Shown: piece by piece, positions 53,837 to 64,000 of the stretch | Layout: the number at the start of each line of letters is the position of its first letter | Numbering within the stretch: the stretch's first letter is position 1 | Assembly (NCBI RefSeq): GCF_000182925.2 | Contig: NC_026505.1 | Span: 3,100,001-3,164,000 of the forward strand | DNA: 64,000 nucleotides | DNA from: Neurospora crassa OR74A | Taxonomy: Eukaryota > Ascomycota > Sordariomycetes > Sordariales > Sordariaceae | Direction of reading: 5' to 3' | The notes under the pieces: generated by a model | Seen by the model: only the letters and a program-made list of their open reading frames with translations | The model's database searches: none | Told to the model about the DNA's origin: nothing | Program-made: the position numbers and the translations under genes

Positions 53837-56800
53837 GATGGATCCTGGACGATGAAGTTAAATGATCAAAGCTGAGTGGTTGTGCAAGATCAGGCGGTTA
53901 AAATAGGCGATGATTTCAGAAATTGTGCTATTTCATGATCTGGGAACCAGAGAATGTCAGGAGGTCGGTGATTGGGCGCTGGGCGATGTAATAATCGAGC
54001 GTCAGAAGGTCGAGAGAGCCCTGATGGACAGTGACGGTCGAAGCTGTTCCAGCCCTGTTCAAGGTCTGCCGAAGTCTCTGACGAGGCGCTAGGCACGCCA
54101 AGGTACGCGCCTGATGTGATATCGGGTTCGTCTCGTTGTTTGTCGGTCTCCAATCGCTCGGTGTTGTGTACAGGTCTGGGCTGTTGTGCACTGTTGTGTA
54201 TTGCGTAAAAGTAGAGGCTGTTCTGGTGGTCTAGACCCTACGGTGGCTTTAGGTCTGGCACGCAGGGCAGTTCGAGGTAGTGACTATGGATTTAGACCGA
54301 GATGATTGCGCATAGGTAGGGTTCGGTGATAGGGCAGGGTCGTGGTACGCAGACGGCGAACGGCGGACGTCGAGGTTCGGACGAGGGCAGGCTTATGACG
54401 ACGTCAATGGGCACGGACAGACCGACGGGAAAAGTCTGGGGAAGCGGGATGGATTGCGAAAAATAAGATGGAAGGTCGAGAGATAAGGTAAAAGGTACGC
54501 TTGGTTATCGGATGTCTATGGGGCCCCCGCTTTCTTCGTTCGGGGTCCTGGATTCCTGGACTGCGTCGTCTTCTGGACTGTACGTAAAGGTACTTGTTAG
54601 ATCATATCTGCACATTCGGCTTGCGTAAGGGCATGCCCTGAGGCCCGGTGATGCTTGGAAAAGGACGTCCACTGTCAAACCGGCGCGTTGATAAAACCGA
54701 GCCCCAAGAAGCCTGCTGCGCCTGGAAATGTCGTAGAACGCATGGTGGGGGTAAACATACCTTGAGGAGGGGTTGTCTGGTTTGGTTCCTGTCCCAGTGG
54801 AAATGTTCCAAAGATATTCGGGGAAGATTCGCATGACGGACGGCCTAGCCCCTGACGAATGACGGGGTGCGTGGTTGTGGCTCTGTTCTAGCGCTGGATG
54901 CGCTAGAGAAGCGTAATCATTGCTGGAATAGGCCTAAACAGATCGACATTAAGCGGACAATTAGTCTACACTAAAGGTTGTGCGCATGGATCACGCGGCT
55001 GAGGATCGGCTGCGCGGGGCAATGACGATGGGAACATCAAGAGCAAGTACCCGGCACCAAGAAAATTCGAGACAACCTAACAGCTGATTCCCGTTTCCGA
55101 GCAGCTCGCTTTCTTCCTTTACACTACATGGGCAAAATGGAGATTTCCCATGGAATATTCCATGCAGCAGGCAAACAAACATCCAATCGACATACTTCCA
55201 GAGACGAAGACGGGGTATCCACCATTGTTGATACACCTCCAGCCCTAAAGTCTTCCATCATCCAAATGGATAGCTCTTGTGTCTGATGCCCGAACTCCCG
55301 TCCTTGTGCCCTGATGTCATGTTTTCCAGTTCCTGTTCTATGATGCCTGACCTACCGTGCCTCCTTGTGATTGGCACTTCATCAGGTTCCCAGTCTTTCA
55401 GTGGTGGTTGGACGCAGAATAGCTACCTACACCGACGGTAACAAGGGCAATTGAGTTAGTATCTCCATACTGTGTAAGTGGATGCCTATTTCGTCTGTTT
55501 CCATGTCTAAGTTGGGCGTTTCTGGCTGGATGACGATATGACGGCCGACGTTGAACATCATGGTCCCTTTTCTCCAGTTTCAACGTTTCTCGGGCTCTTC
55601 CAGGCAACACATCTTCATTGGTGTTGTGAACACTACACTAGCAGCGCTAGCGCAACGCCGCTGTCAGTGGAGGCGACATGCGGAACAGGGAGGTACCATG
55701 GCTTTAAATCCCTTCGTTGGGTCCAACCCCAACAACCTTCGCGGCGCCAAATGGATCCGCCTGTATCCCGTCGGAATGACTCCTCCCAATGACGTTTGAT
55801 TAGCTTTCGTACACGGCAGCACAGCTTTACTATCTTTATGTGGCAGGAGCCTAGCTAGAACGAGGACAGCTTTTGTTGTCTGCCTTGTTCCAAGGTTGCC
55901 GTCGTTGGGTTACCTCCCCGTGGTAGCGAATACGATGACGACTCATGCTTCTTGTGGGTATCGTGACCAGTTGCTAGGTATCAAGGTGCGCTGTACGATA
56001 TTACTCATATGAGTGGAACGCAATGGGCAGATGACTGCGAGCAAACGAAATTCGATTTCCATACATGTTAACCAAGGATACAAAGTACTGTGATACTGAC
56101 AACCCCCAATGTGGAAATCACGGCTTCTCCACAAGGTACTGTTTAAAACAAAAAACAGATTGAAACATGAGCATATATGGAACAGCACAACTGTTTTGGT
56201 GCTGGTCTGTTAGCTTGATACACTAGGTATTCCAGGTAGTGTACTCTAGACGAAGTCTATCTTAAATAGTCCCAAAGCTTAGAAGGCCAAATCAAACTGG
56301 CAGAGTACGGATGGTAAAGACATTGACAAGAATTCAAACAGTATATTCAACATCCAAATTGTCATTTTCCTGGTCAGACTACGCATTAGATAGATTTAAA
56401 AACGCCCAGGAAAGTTGCCACAAAGTCTTGAGCTGACAAACAAACCAGTATCAGACTGTACACTGATAGTGGAGTTTTTACGGGAGTCATTACCCCTGCC
56501 CTACACTAGTCCCTCCAATCCAATTCCCTTGAATTCATTCCTCTTGGGGTACACAAACTCCTGAGAAGTTCCGATTATAGACGGGAGCTTAAGTGGAAAT
56601 ATCTCTTCTCTAGCTCTACTTTACACAATTCGAATACACCGAGTATTGTAAAACGGTTCATTGCCAGAGGGTGTGAGTACCCGATTATGACAAGACGGTG
56701 GCATCGACATTGGGAATACAACCTTTAGGATCTGCACCGACAACGAACTTTCACAATGCTACCAGTCTTCGGATCTGGCCGGACAACGTCGAACAGCACA

Positions 56801-57263
56801 CTATGTAATTGATTCACTCAGCCTGGGTCTTCTGTCGTGAGATCCAGAGTCTCGGAACTGAAACTCTCACTGTTGTGGTTCGATGATCAAGTTGCTTGGC
56901 GGGCCTTCCCCGCAGTGCCCGCTTCCTCAGCTCGCCGTTCGGTCACCCTGCCGCCCAGGCGCTCTCCACACCCCCCCAAGCAATTGTCTCCAATTGACTG
57001 CCGGCGGGAGACATTGTGCCTCGGCATCGGCATGGATGGGCTGGCTCCTTAATCCGGGGTAGATCGTCTCTCCCCGGCAGGAGGAAGACCAGCTTTAGTA
57101 AAATCGAACGACATTCCCATGAATCGTCCGCTTTTACTCTGGTTCCTTCCTCAATGCTGGCAGCTCTGAATGATTCATGATCCTTTCTTCTCCATCACGA
57201 ACCACCTGTCTTCTTTGCTTCATTTGTTGTTGATTGACATCACTGCCCAATCCAAACATCATC
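53837..57263. other. 3.4-kb divergent region between ubiquitin hydrolase and acyl-CoA dehydrogenase genes
   Basis: The longest gene-free stretch of the window. No frame with recognisable content and no RNA gene were found on either strand; open frames are under about 110 codons. GC content is not unusual and there is no sign of RIP. The region probably holds two long promoters or leaders, or an unrecognised non-coding transcript. Confidence 0.45.
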
Positions 57264-58756
57264 ATGTCTACCCAGATTCCCATCGCTGTAAGCTATCCGT
57301 TGCGCGCTGCATCTCACCCACTTCAATTACTGAACATCCATTTTCTGCCTGTAGGTTCGCAATCGTGTTAGTGAGCGAGCCAAGAAGACGCTGGACGTCG
57401 TTGCTCGCTTCGTGGAGGAGGACTGCATCCCGTAAGCATCATCTGCATGGATCCGGTTTCTGTTCGACATCATACCTGTCTAACACCGGCCTGTCACCAA
57501 GTGCCGATACGGTCTATGAAGCCCAAATCGGCGTTGGAGACGCAAGATGGGAGGCCCACCCCCAGATCCTCGAGGATCTCAAGGCCAAGGCAAAGTCCTT
57601 GGGCCTGTGGAACATGTTTCTTCCCAAGGGTCATTATAAGGAATCCCCTGGCTTCACCAACCTTGAGTATGGCTTGATGGCTGAGTGGTTGGGCAAGTCC
57701 CGCGTTGCATCCGAGGCCGTCAATTGCTCTGCTCCCGACACTGGCAACATGGAGGTTCTGGCCAAGTACGGTAACGAGGAGCAAAAGGCCAAATGGCTGA
57801 AGCCGCTTATGGATGGCAAGATCCGCTCTGCCTTCCTGATGACTGAGCCGCAGGTGGCTTCTTCGGACGCCCGGAACATCGAGATGAAGATCACCAAGGA
57901 CGGCGATCACTACGTTCTTAACGGCCAGAAGTGGTGGTCAAGCGGCGCCGGTGACCCTCGCTGCAAGGTCTACATTGTCATGGGCAAGAGTGACCCCAAC
58001 AACAAGGATCCTTACAGGCAACAGTCCGTCATTATCGTTCCATCCGACACCAAGGGCATCACCATCGAGCGCATGCTTTCCGTTTATGGCTATGACGATG
58101 CTCCTCACGGTCACGGCCATATCACGTTCTACAATGTTCGCGTGCCAGCAGCCAACCTCGTTCTTGGCGAGGGGCGAGGCTTTGAGATCATCCAGGGTCG
58201 CCTGGGTCCCGGTCGCATTCATCACGCCATGCGCACGATCGGTGCCGCCGAGAGGGCCTTGGAGTGGATGCTCATGCGCATCAACGACCCTAAGAAGACG
58301 CCCTTTGGAAAGCAGCTGCGGGAACACGGCGTCATCCTGGAATGGGTCGCCAAGTCTCGCATTGATATCGACGCTGCGCGCCTTGTCGTGCTCAACGCCG
58401 CCATTAAGATGGACGAGCAAGGTCCTAAAGCGGCGCTCACGGAAATCGCCCAGGCCAAGGTCCTTGTTCCACAGACGGCTTTGACTGTCATCGACCGCGC
58501 TGTCCAGAGCTTTGGTGGTGCGGGTGTCAGCCAGGATACTCCCTTGGCTAATATGTGGGCTCAGATCAGAACTCTAAGACTGGCTGATGGTCCTGATGAG
58601 GTCCATCTGCAACAAATGGGTCGCAACGAGAACAAACGCGGTAAGGCCGTGACGGACAAAATCAATGCCCAGAAGGCCAAGGCAGAGGAGTTGAGGAAGA
58701 AGTATGGCGCCAAGCGCACTGAGATTGGGTCAAACATCAAGCACTCCAAGCTTTGA
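57264..58756 (+). CDS. Peroxisomal acyl-CoA dehydrogenase (ACAD10/11-like), PTS1 SKL
   Basis: It oxidises acyl-CoA to trans-2-enoyl-CoA using FAD. Exons 57264-57287, 57355-57431 and 57502-58756, with introns of 67 and 70 nt, encode 451 aa starting [19 protein letters not shown]. Family motifs: [15 protein letters not shown] (FAD binding), [42 protein letters not shown], and [34 protein letters not shown] near the C terminus. There is no mitochondrial presequence, and the protein ends in SKL, a strong peroxisome signal. N. crassa microbodies are known to use acyl-CoA dehydrogenase rather than oxidase, so this is a candidate for that step; chain-length preference is not visible. Confidence 0.94.
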
Positions 58757-59638
58757 GTTGTGCAGTCCTGTTGATCAATTGTTACAGCGTTCCAATATAA
58801 ACCTGAGTTATGTATCATCCATAGACTTTTTGACAACCCTGTGTATGCTGGAATATGATGGAGTCGTTGCTGGCTCTGTGATGCAGGTGACCCGTTGAAA
58901 ACCCATACAGGGCCTCGGGTCCCATTGAGGCGAGATAGAGTATTACCGTCCAGTGTTTGGTTTCTCAGTTTGCTCGGAATTTGATCATTGTCCATTTCCA
59001 TGTTCTGTTGACAACATTCCAAAATTCCCCGAGGAGCGAGACCACACAGCAGGCCCAGACGCAGGGGCCACGTTCCTGCATCGGACGGGACGGGAGCGAT
59101 CAGTGATGATGTCTTGTGGGTCCAAACAGCAAGGGAGGGTCATCAAGGTGGAATGAACGAGCCCGTTGCCCGGTCGCTGTCGCCCAAACAGGCAGTCTGT
59201 CAACAAATTTTACCACCGACACGACGGTTATCATTACCAGCATTCCACATGGCAACTACTCAATCCTTTAATCGTTATTAGATTCTCCCCTTCCTTCCGC
59301 ACCATCTTTCAAGCCAGCTATACCCTAAATCTAACAAACGAACCTTTTCCGGACCTTGGCATTATCGAACCGCCCACTGTTTTGCCGATCTTGGACCTGC
59401 CCCGCGCATCAACTTTGACTTCGAGAGTCGCATCTGATTCACTCCCAAAACCTTTGCGCCCAGCCTTCGAACTGAAGAAAACCAGACCCCTTCGGAATTT
59501 CAGCCTTTCTTCACTTTCCAAAACACTGGAACGCAGTGCCCATCCTTGAATTCTTCCACGTAACCACCACGGTCTCGCGCACAACCCCCACTCGTCTGCC
59601 ATAACACCCAAATCACGATCACCACTTCTGCGATCAAG
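58757..59638. other. Intergenic region between acyl-CoA dehydrogenase and spo12-like genes
   Basis: A tandem gap with a 3' UTR and a pyrimidine-rich leader (about 59290-59630). No separate gene is recognised. Confidence 0.5.
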
Positions 59639-60283
59639 ATGTCTTCTAACACCGTCCTGTTTCCCAAAGACGCCAACATGGCAATGGATACTGCTATGTC
59701 CGGCGAGCCCATGGATATGACGCCCGAACAAAAACCCACCTTGTTTGCTGCGCCCTCAGCAGACAACAAGGCGACCGACACGTCAGCACCCATCAACAAG
59801 TCCGACTCGATGAAGACCTTGGAATACCACCGCCAGGTCTTGCAAAACAAGATGGAGATTGAGTATGCAACTTCCCCAGTACCATCCCCCCTCCCCCTGT
59901 TACCACGTACCTTTTTCCTAGTATAGTCTTCTAAGTAGCTAATACGGTTCATCTACAAAGCCACACCAAGTACGTCTCTCCGTCGGACAACATCATGAGC
60001 CCCTGCACCGCCAAGCTCAGCGCCTTTCGCAGCAAGCAGGCTGGAAAGTATGTTATACCAAGCTACTCCCCCCATGATGATGATGATGGTGATCATGATC
60101 ATACCGTCACAATATACCTGCCCAGTTATGCTAACGCCTGGCTTTCTGCCTAACAACAGGGTCAAGCCGAAGTCGCTCTTCGCCCAAGCGTCGGCTAAGA
60201 AACTCGAGGGCACGACGGCTACCGGCAACACAGGCACCACTGGTACCACCAACAACGGTCTTTTCGGGGTGAAGCAAGATTAG
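59639..60283 (+). CDS. spo12: Spo12-like mitotic-exit regulator
   Basis: Spo12 family proteins are small nuclear regulators of mitotic exit (FEAR network in yeast, Wis3 in fission yeast). Exons 59639-59862, 59961-60047 and 60160-60283 give 144 aa. Intron 1 (98 nt) ends at CAAAG; the joined frame reads NKMEIDHTKYVSPSDNIMSP. The Spo12 box, SPSDNIMSPCTAKLSAF, is clear and contains the SP sites that are phosphorylated in yeast. KPKSLFAQASAKKLEG follows. The rest is low complexity and Met/Thr/Gly-rich. Assignment rests on the box. Confidence 0.87.
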
Positions 60284-60819
60284 ACGACTTCTACGTCCAC
60301 TAATTCCCTTCCGAATCCTCGTGTTACATCGTTTCCGATGCTCAAGAATAGCAGGCCGAGCTGCGTTGGCTTACAAGGGACATTAGCGAGGCTTGCATTT
60401 GGCTAGCAGCTGTCTTTATGTGGAAGCCGGTGTCTTCCAGTGCGCTTCTGTCATCATGAGAGTTCACAAAGATCTCTCTTCTAGAGTTGTCCTATTTCTT
60501 TCCTTTGTTTTTTTTTTATTACGTATCGCAACTAGGGCGTTTGGGCAACATGGCTTCGGGGATCATGTGTTTTTCTGTTGTTACAGCCATCAGAGAGGAA
60601 GGAAATCAGAGGTTAGGGATAAAAGCAAACAGAGACGGGGTTATGTATGCGCCCATAGGGCGTCGTTTATGAATGATGGAATGATAACGACAAGATTTTA
60701 CAACGGTAGTCTTAAATGCCATCTTCTGTTCAAAATTGGCTGATTGCGTGGACGTGTGATGGAAGTCGTGGATCTATTTTTTTTGACAAGTCTGGCTTGC
60801 CTATACCATAACACGCCAA
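60284..60819. other. Intergenic region between converging spo12-like and drg1 genes
   Basis: Two 3' UTRs with T-rich stretches at 60509-60520 and 60777-60783. No gene-like frame. Confidence 0.55.
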
Positions 60820-62275
60820 CTAAGCCTTCCACCCACTGACTATATACACGACATCCTCATCCGCCACCGGATGACCCAACCCCACCCTCTGGGGGATATG
60901 CCTAGCGCTGGCGCCCCAGACCAGCGCGTACTTGAAGGTCTCTTTGAGCGTCCTGTGGATGCGGTCGCACACGTCCTCGATGGTGCTATTACTTCTGACG
61001 ATCAGAGCCTCGCTAAAGTCTGGGTCGGTGCCCTTGCGCTTGGTGTAGATGCGGATCAACTTGAGCTCCTTCCAGCAGCGGTCGATGACGTCCTGGATGC
61101 CCAGGTCGAGCTCGCAACTCATGACGCACGTGTACGGCTCACGCGCAAGCTTGTCGAGGAAGTCCAGGGACACGCTGTCGATCTTGTTGTAGACGTACAG
61201 GCACTTGATGTACTTGCGGTGGTCCTTCATAATCACGTCGATGAAGTCATCAACTGTCACGTTCTCGTCGCGCACCAGGACTTCGCAGTTGAGGATCTTG
61301 TAGTCGCGCAGGATGTTCATCACCATTTTCTCGTCCAGCCCGTTCTTGGGCGGCGTCTGGAAGGTGATCTTCATGCCGCCGGCCTTTTTGGGTTTGAGGT
61401 AGATGTTTCTAGGCAAAGGGGGATTATATCGTTAGCGTCGGTAGAAAAGTAACATGGGAAGGGAAAAGGGGGCGTACGGTGGCTCCCGGTTGAGTCTGAT
61501 GCCTACAGCCTCCAACTCGGCCTCGAGGAGGGCCCTCTGCTCAGCACGTTTTGTGGCGTCCAAAACCATAAGAATCAGATCGCTTGTCTTGGCGGCGGAA
61601 ATGACCTGTCTTCCTCTACCCTTGCCCTCGGAGGCACCCTCGATGATACCGGGCAAATCGAGCAGCTGGATTTCGGCACCGCCATATTCGAGCACACCGG
61701 GAATGGCTGTCAGGGTCGTGAAAGCGTATGAGGCGACTTCGGACTTGGTCTTGGTGACCTTGGATAAGAACGTGGATTTACCGACTGACGGGAAGCCGAC
61801 CAGTGCTATACGAGCATCACCACTTTTGCTGACGTCGAAACCGGCACCTGGACCGCCGCCCGAGCCCGGCCCTGGCTCGAGTAGTTGAGCGCGGAGACGA
61901 GCGAGCTTTCTGTGGATGGGCGTTAGTGAGAGTCAATATCAAGGATCGCTTGGTGTAGACTCACTTACCCCTTCAAGAGACCCAGATGATATTCTTAGTT
62001 TGGTTTCACCAGGTCAGCACATGAATGATGTTGGAGACAGGTGATAAAGAGCGTACCAGTTGCCTTGTTCTCTGTTAAAACTTATGTTAGCGTTCATGGC
62101 TTTCAGTCAATTTGTTTGCATAGGGACGTGGTCTTACTCTGGGTTTTCCTCATCTCCTCCTCAATCCTTGTATCTTATGGTCAGTTTGACTAACTCCATC
62201 AAGTCGAACACGCAGGCACCGTGGAAGCGTCAATGGTGCAGCTTACTCCTTGATCTTTTCCGTAATGTTCACCAT
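60820..62275 (-). CDS. drg1: DRG1/Rbg1 developmentally regulated GTP-binding protein
   Basis: DRG GTPases bind translating ribosomes with a DFRP partner (Tma46 in yeast). Six exons: 62275-62247, 62166-62138, 62071-62057, 61993-61969, 61909-61478 and 61408-60820; 372 aa. The first four are only 29, 29, 15 and 25 nt. Joined, they read [20 protein letters not shown], then [18 protein letters not shown], the conserved start of the family, which confirms the splices. The G domain has the P loop GFPSVGKST (about residues 66-74), [20 protein letters not shown], and the DRG-specific insert. NKID lies in exon 6 and the C-terminal TGS domain ends at the DVVYIVSGW segment. Both domains are complete. Confidence 0.96.
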
Positions 62276-62849
62276 CTTGGCGGTTTAGGACAGGTCTGTC
62301 CTTGGTATCGCTTTTACAAAAGAAACAAAGACTGAAGCGATATAACTCGAGGTAAACACCAGGCTGGCAAGCTGATGAGAAGTGAATCGGCCCTGAAAGT
62401 GAAATTCAAGGTTGATGAATTACACGCTGTAAGGAACAGTAATGTCAAACATATCAGTGCGCACCCCACGTTCCCAAGTGGCAGAATTTCCCGGACAGGA
62501 GGGGCAGCAGAAGTGGGTTTTGTCCTTCACCGCTTTTGGAAGACCCATAAAATCTGCGGGAGCGGAGTGGGTCTCTGTCAGCCAAGGTCGGCCCAGGCTT
62601 GGAAATTCTCCAAAAGTCCAACACCCCTGGAATCTCGGAAAAGAGTCTGTGCTCTGCGAGTTTGGCCTAGACAACAAATCGTAAACCAAATTCGGCGTCA
62701 TTGTCTTTTTCCACTTGTCATCGCATTTGCAGCATACGTATCCGCTATCCTCTTTCTACCCTGGCAACAAGACGCGCAACCAAAGGCCAACTGAGTACCG
62801 ATACTTGCTTTCGAACCAAATCACATCTGGAATCCCAATCCGACATACC
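62276..62849. other. Divergent promoter region, drg1 / cwc2
   Basis: 574 bp between divergent starts, with the leaders of both genes. No clear TATA box; no other gene. Confidence 0.5.
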
Positions 62850-64000
62850 ATGGCCGAAGTCGATACCAGGCAAGAGGAGCCTGTCTCCGCCGTAATTGAA
62901 CAAGCGCAAGCCGGAGAAGACGCGACAGACGCGCAGACACAGGAGCTTGCTCTCACCACAACGAACACCGAAGTCGCCGCCCCAACAGAGAAGAAGGTCA
63001 AAAAGATCATCCGGCGCAAGAAGAGACCGGCGCGACCTCAAATCGACCCGGCGCTAGTCAAATCCGAGCCGCCCCCGCAGACAGGAACAACGTTCAACAT
63101 CTGGTACAATAAGTGGTCCGGTGGCGATCGCGAAGACAAATACCTATCCCAAACACACGCAAAGGGAAGATGTAATATCGCCTTGGACACTGGATACACG
63201 CGCGCCGACGGAGTAGCAGGATCGTTCTTTTGTCTGTTTTTTGCGAGGGGCGTCTGTCCCAAGGGCCAGGATTGCGAGTACCTCCATCGACTACCTACAA
63301 TCCACGACATTTTCAACCCCAATGTGGACTGTTTTGGGCGCGACAAATTCAGCGACTATCGTGACGACATGGGCGGTGTGGGCAGCTTTAGCAGGCAAAA
63401 CCGGACAATTTATATTGGTAGAATCCACGTGACGGAGGACATTGAGGAGATCGTGGCCCGTCACTTTGCCGAATGGGGCCAAATAGAAAGAATACGTGTG
63501 CTCAACACGAGAGGTGTGGCGTTCGTCACTTATTCAAATGAGGTAAGCCACGGTTGCTAGCATTTTGCTTGGATGTTGAACTCGGTACTAATTCGCTGGT
63601 TACAGGCAAACGCCCAATTCGCCAAGGAAGCAATGGCCCACCAGTCACTAGACCATAACGAGATTCTCAACGTTCGCTGGGCGACAGCGGATCCCAACCC
63701 CATGGCGCAGAAACGCGAGGCAAGACGCATCGAGGAGCAAGCCGCCGAAGCCATTCGACGGGCGCTGCCTGCCGCGTATGTTGCCGAGATCGAGGGCAAA
63801 GACCCAGAGGCGCGGAAACGGAGGAAGATCGAGAGCAGTTACGGCCTGGAAGGATACGAGGCGCCAGACGAGGTACACTTTGCCCGGGGAAAGAATGCGG
63901 TCAACCCAAGGGGTCGCGAAGGGTACGAGCTGGAGGATCAGCAACTGCTCATGCTCGAAGCTGGGGAGGCTGGAGGATGGGGACAGGAGCAGGAGGAAGA
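62850..64000 (+). CDS. cwc2: Pre-mRNA-splicing factor CWC2 (RBM22-like), 3' end outside window
   Basis: Cwc2 belongs to the NineTeen complex and contacts U6 snRNA and the intron near the catalytic centre. Exons 62850-63542 and 63606 onward flank a 63-nt intron; about 362 residues are visible and the frame is still open at the end. The start is MAEVDTRQEEP. A basic stretch (KKIIRRKKRPARP) precedes the torso block NIWYNKWSGGDRED. A CCCH zinc finger follows at about residues 125-146 (CLFFARGVCPKGQDCEYLH), then an RRM from about 183, with RNP2 IYIGRI and RNP1 RGVAFVTY. Exon 2 continues the RRM and adds a Glu/Arg-rich tail. The gene mirrors the family plan exactly. Confidence 0.96.

Noticed and set aside
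54505-54834. 109-codon minus-strand frame in the large gap
   Set aside because: No recognisable content, no supporting splice or promoter signal, and overlapping frames of similar length on both strands.
57170-57263. Upstream frame leading into the acyl-CoA dehydrogenase
   Set aside because: It reads through intron 1 and intron 2 sequences. The ATG at 57264 with clear splice sites gives the conserved N terminus.
60871-61888. Two plus-strand frames (193 and 144 codons) over drg1
   Set aside because: Antisense shadows of the DRG1 GTPase exons.
1-64000. Transposons, LTR elements, RIP relics, CRISPR arrays, rRNA genes
   Set aside because: I looked for AT-rich RIP tracts, terminal repeats, reverse-transcriptase or transposase motifs, regularly spaced repeats and dispersed 5S rRNA words, and saw none by eye.
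8321-64000. Two NineTeen-complex genes (BCAS2 and CWC2) in one window as a functional cluster
   Set aside because: They are about 54 kb apart with unrelated housekeeping genes between them; chance is the simpler explanation.

Overview
This window looks like a gene-dense euchromatic piece of a Sordariales ascomycete chromosome, almost certainly Neurospora. Short introns carry GTANGT-type donors and CTAAC/CTGAC branch sites. Several rebuilt proteins have the sizes I remember for N. crassa: PKA regulatory subunit 385 aa, complex I 24 kDa subunit 263 aa, farnesyl-PP synthase 347 aa, TOM40 349 aa. N. crassa and its close relatives cannot be told apart here, and no database was used. Exon boundaries were read by eye from splice signals, frame and remembered family conservation.

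Layout, left to right: 3' end of spt16 (+); cdc50/LEM3 flippase subunit (-); PKA regulatory subunit mcb (+); splicing factor BCAS2/Cwf7 (-); neutral ceramidase (+); kelch protein (+); complex I 24 kDa subunit (-); AMP-ligase-like protein (+); MCM5 (-); VPS54 (+); small secreted protein (-); APC8/Cdc23 (-); farnesyl-PP synthase (+); RA-PH signalling protein (-); MAT2B/RmlD-like reductase (-); 6-phosphofructo-2-kinase (-); TOM40 (+); tRNA-His with an intron (+); ubiquitin hydrolase ending in a CaaX box (-); peroxisomal acyl-CoA dehydrogenase (+); Spo12-like protein (+); DRG1/Rbg1 GTPase (-); 5' part of CWC2 (+). That is 22 protein genes, two of them cut by the window edges, with about 42 introns, plus one tRNA.

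The genes are mostly housekeeping and do not form a biosynthetic, defence or mobile cluster. Loose themes are cell cycle (MCM5, APC8, Spo12), membrane traffic and lipids (Cdc50, VPS54, ceramidase, FPP synthase), mitochondria (24 kDa subunit, TOM40), splicing (BCAS2, CWC2) and nutrient signalling (PKA-R, PFK2). I see no transposon, LTR element, CRISPR array, rRNA gene or RIP-mutated AT-rich tract.

I found no new multi-gene system. The observations most worth following are single-gene ones: 114 sense codons in frame after the APC8 stop; a deubiquitinase with a lysine-rich tail and CaaX box; a membrane-anchored AMP-ligase relative lacking its catalytic motifs; a PFK-2/FBPase-2 protein with Ala in place of the phosphatase histidine; and very small exons in DRG1 and PFK2.
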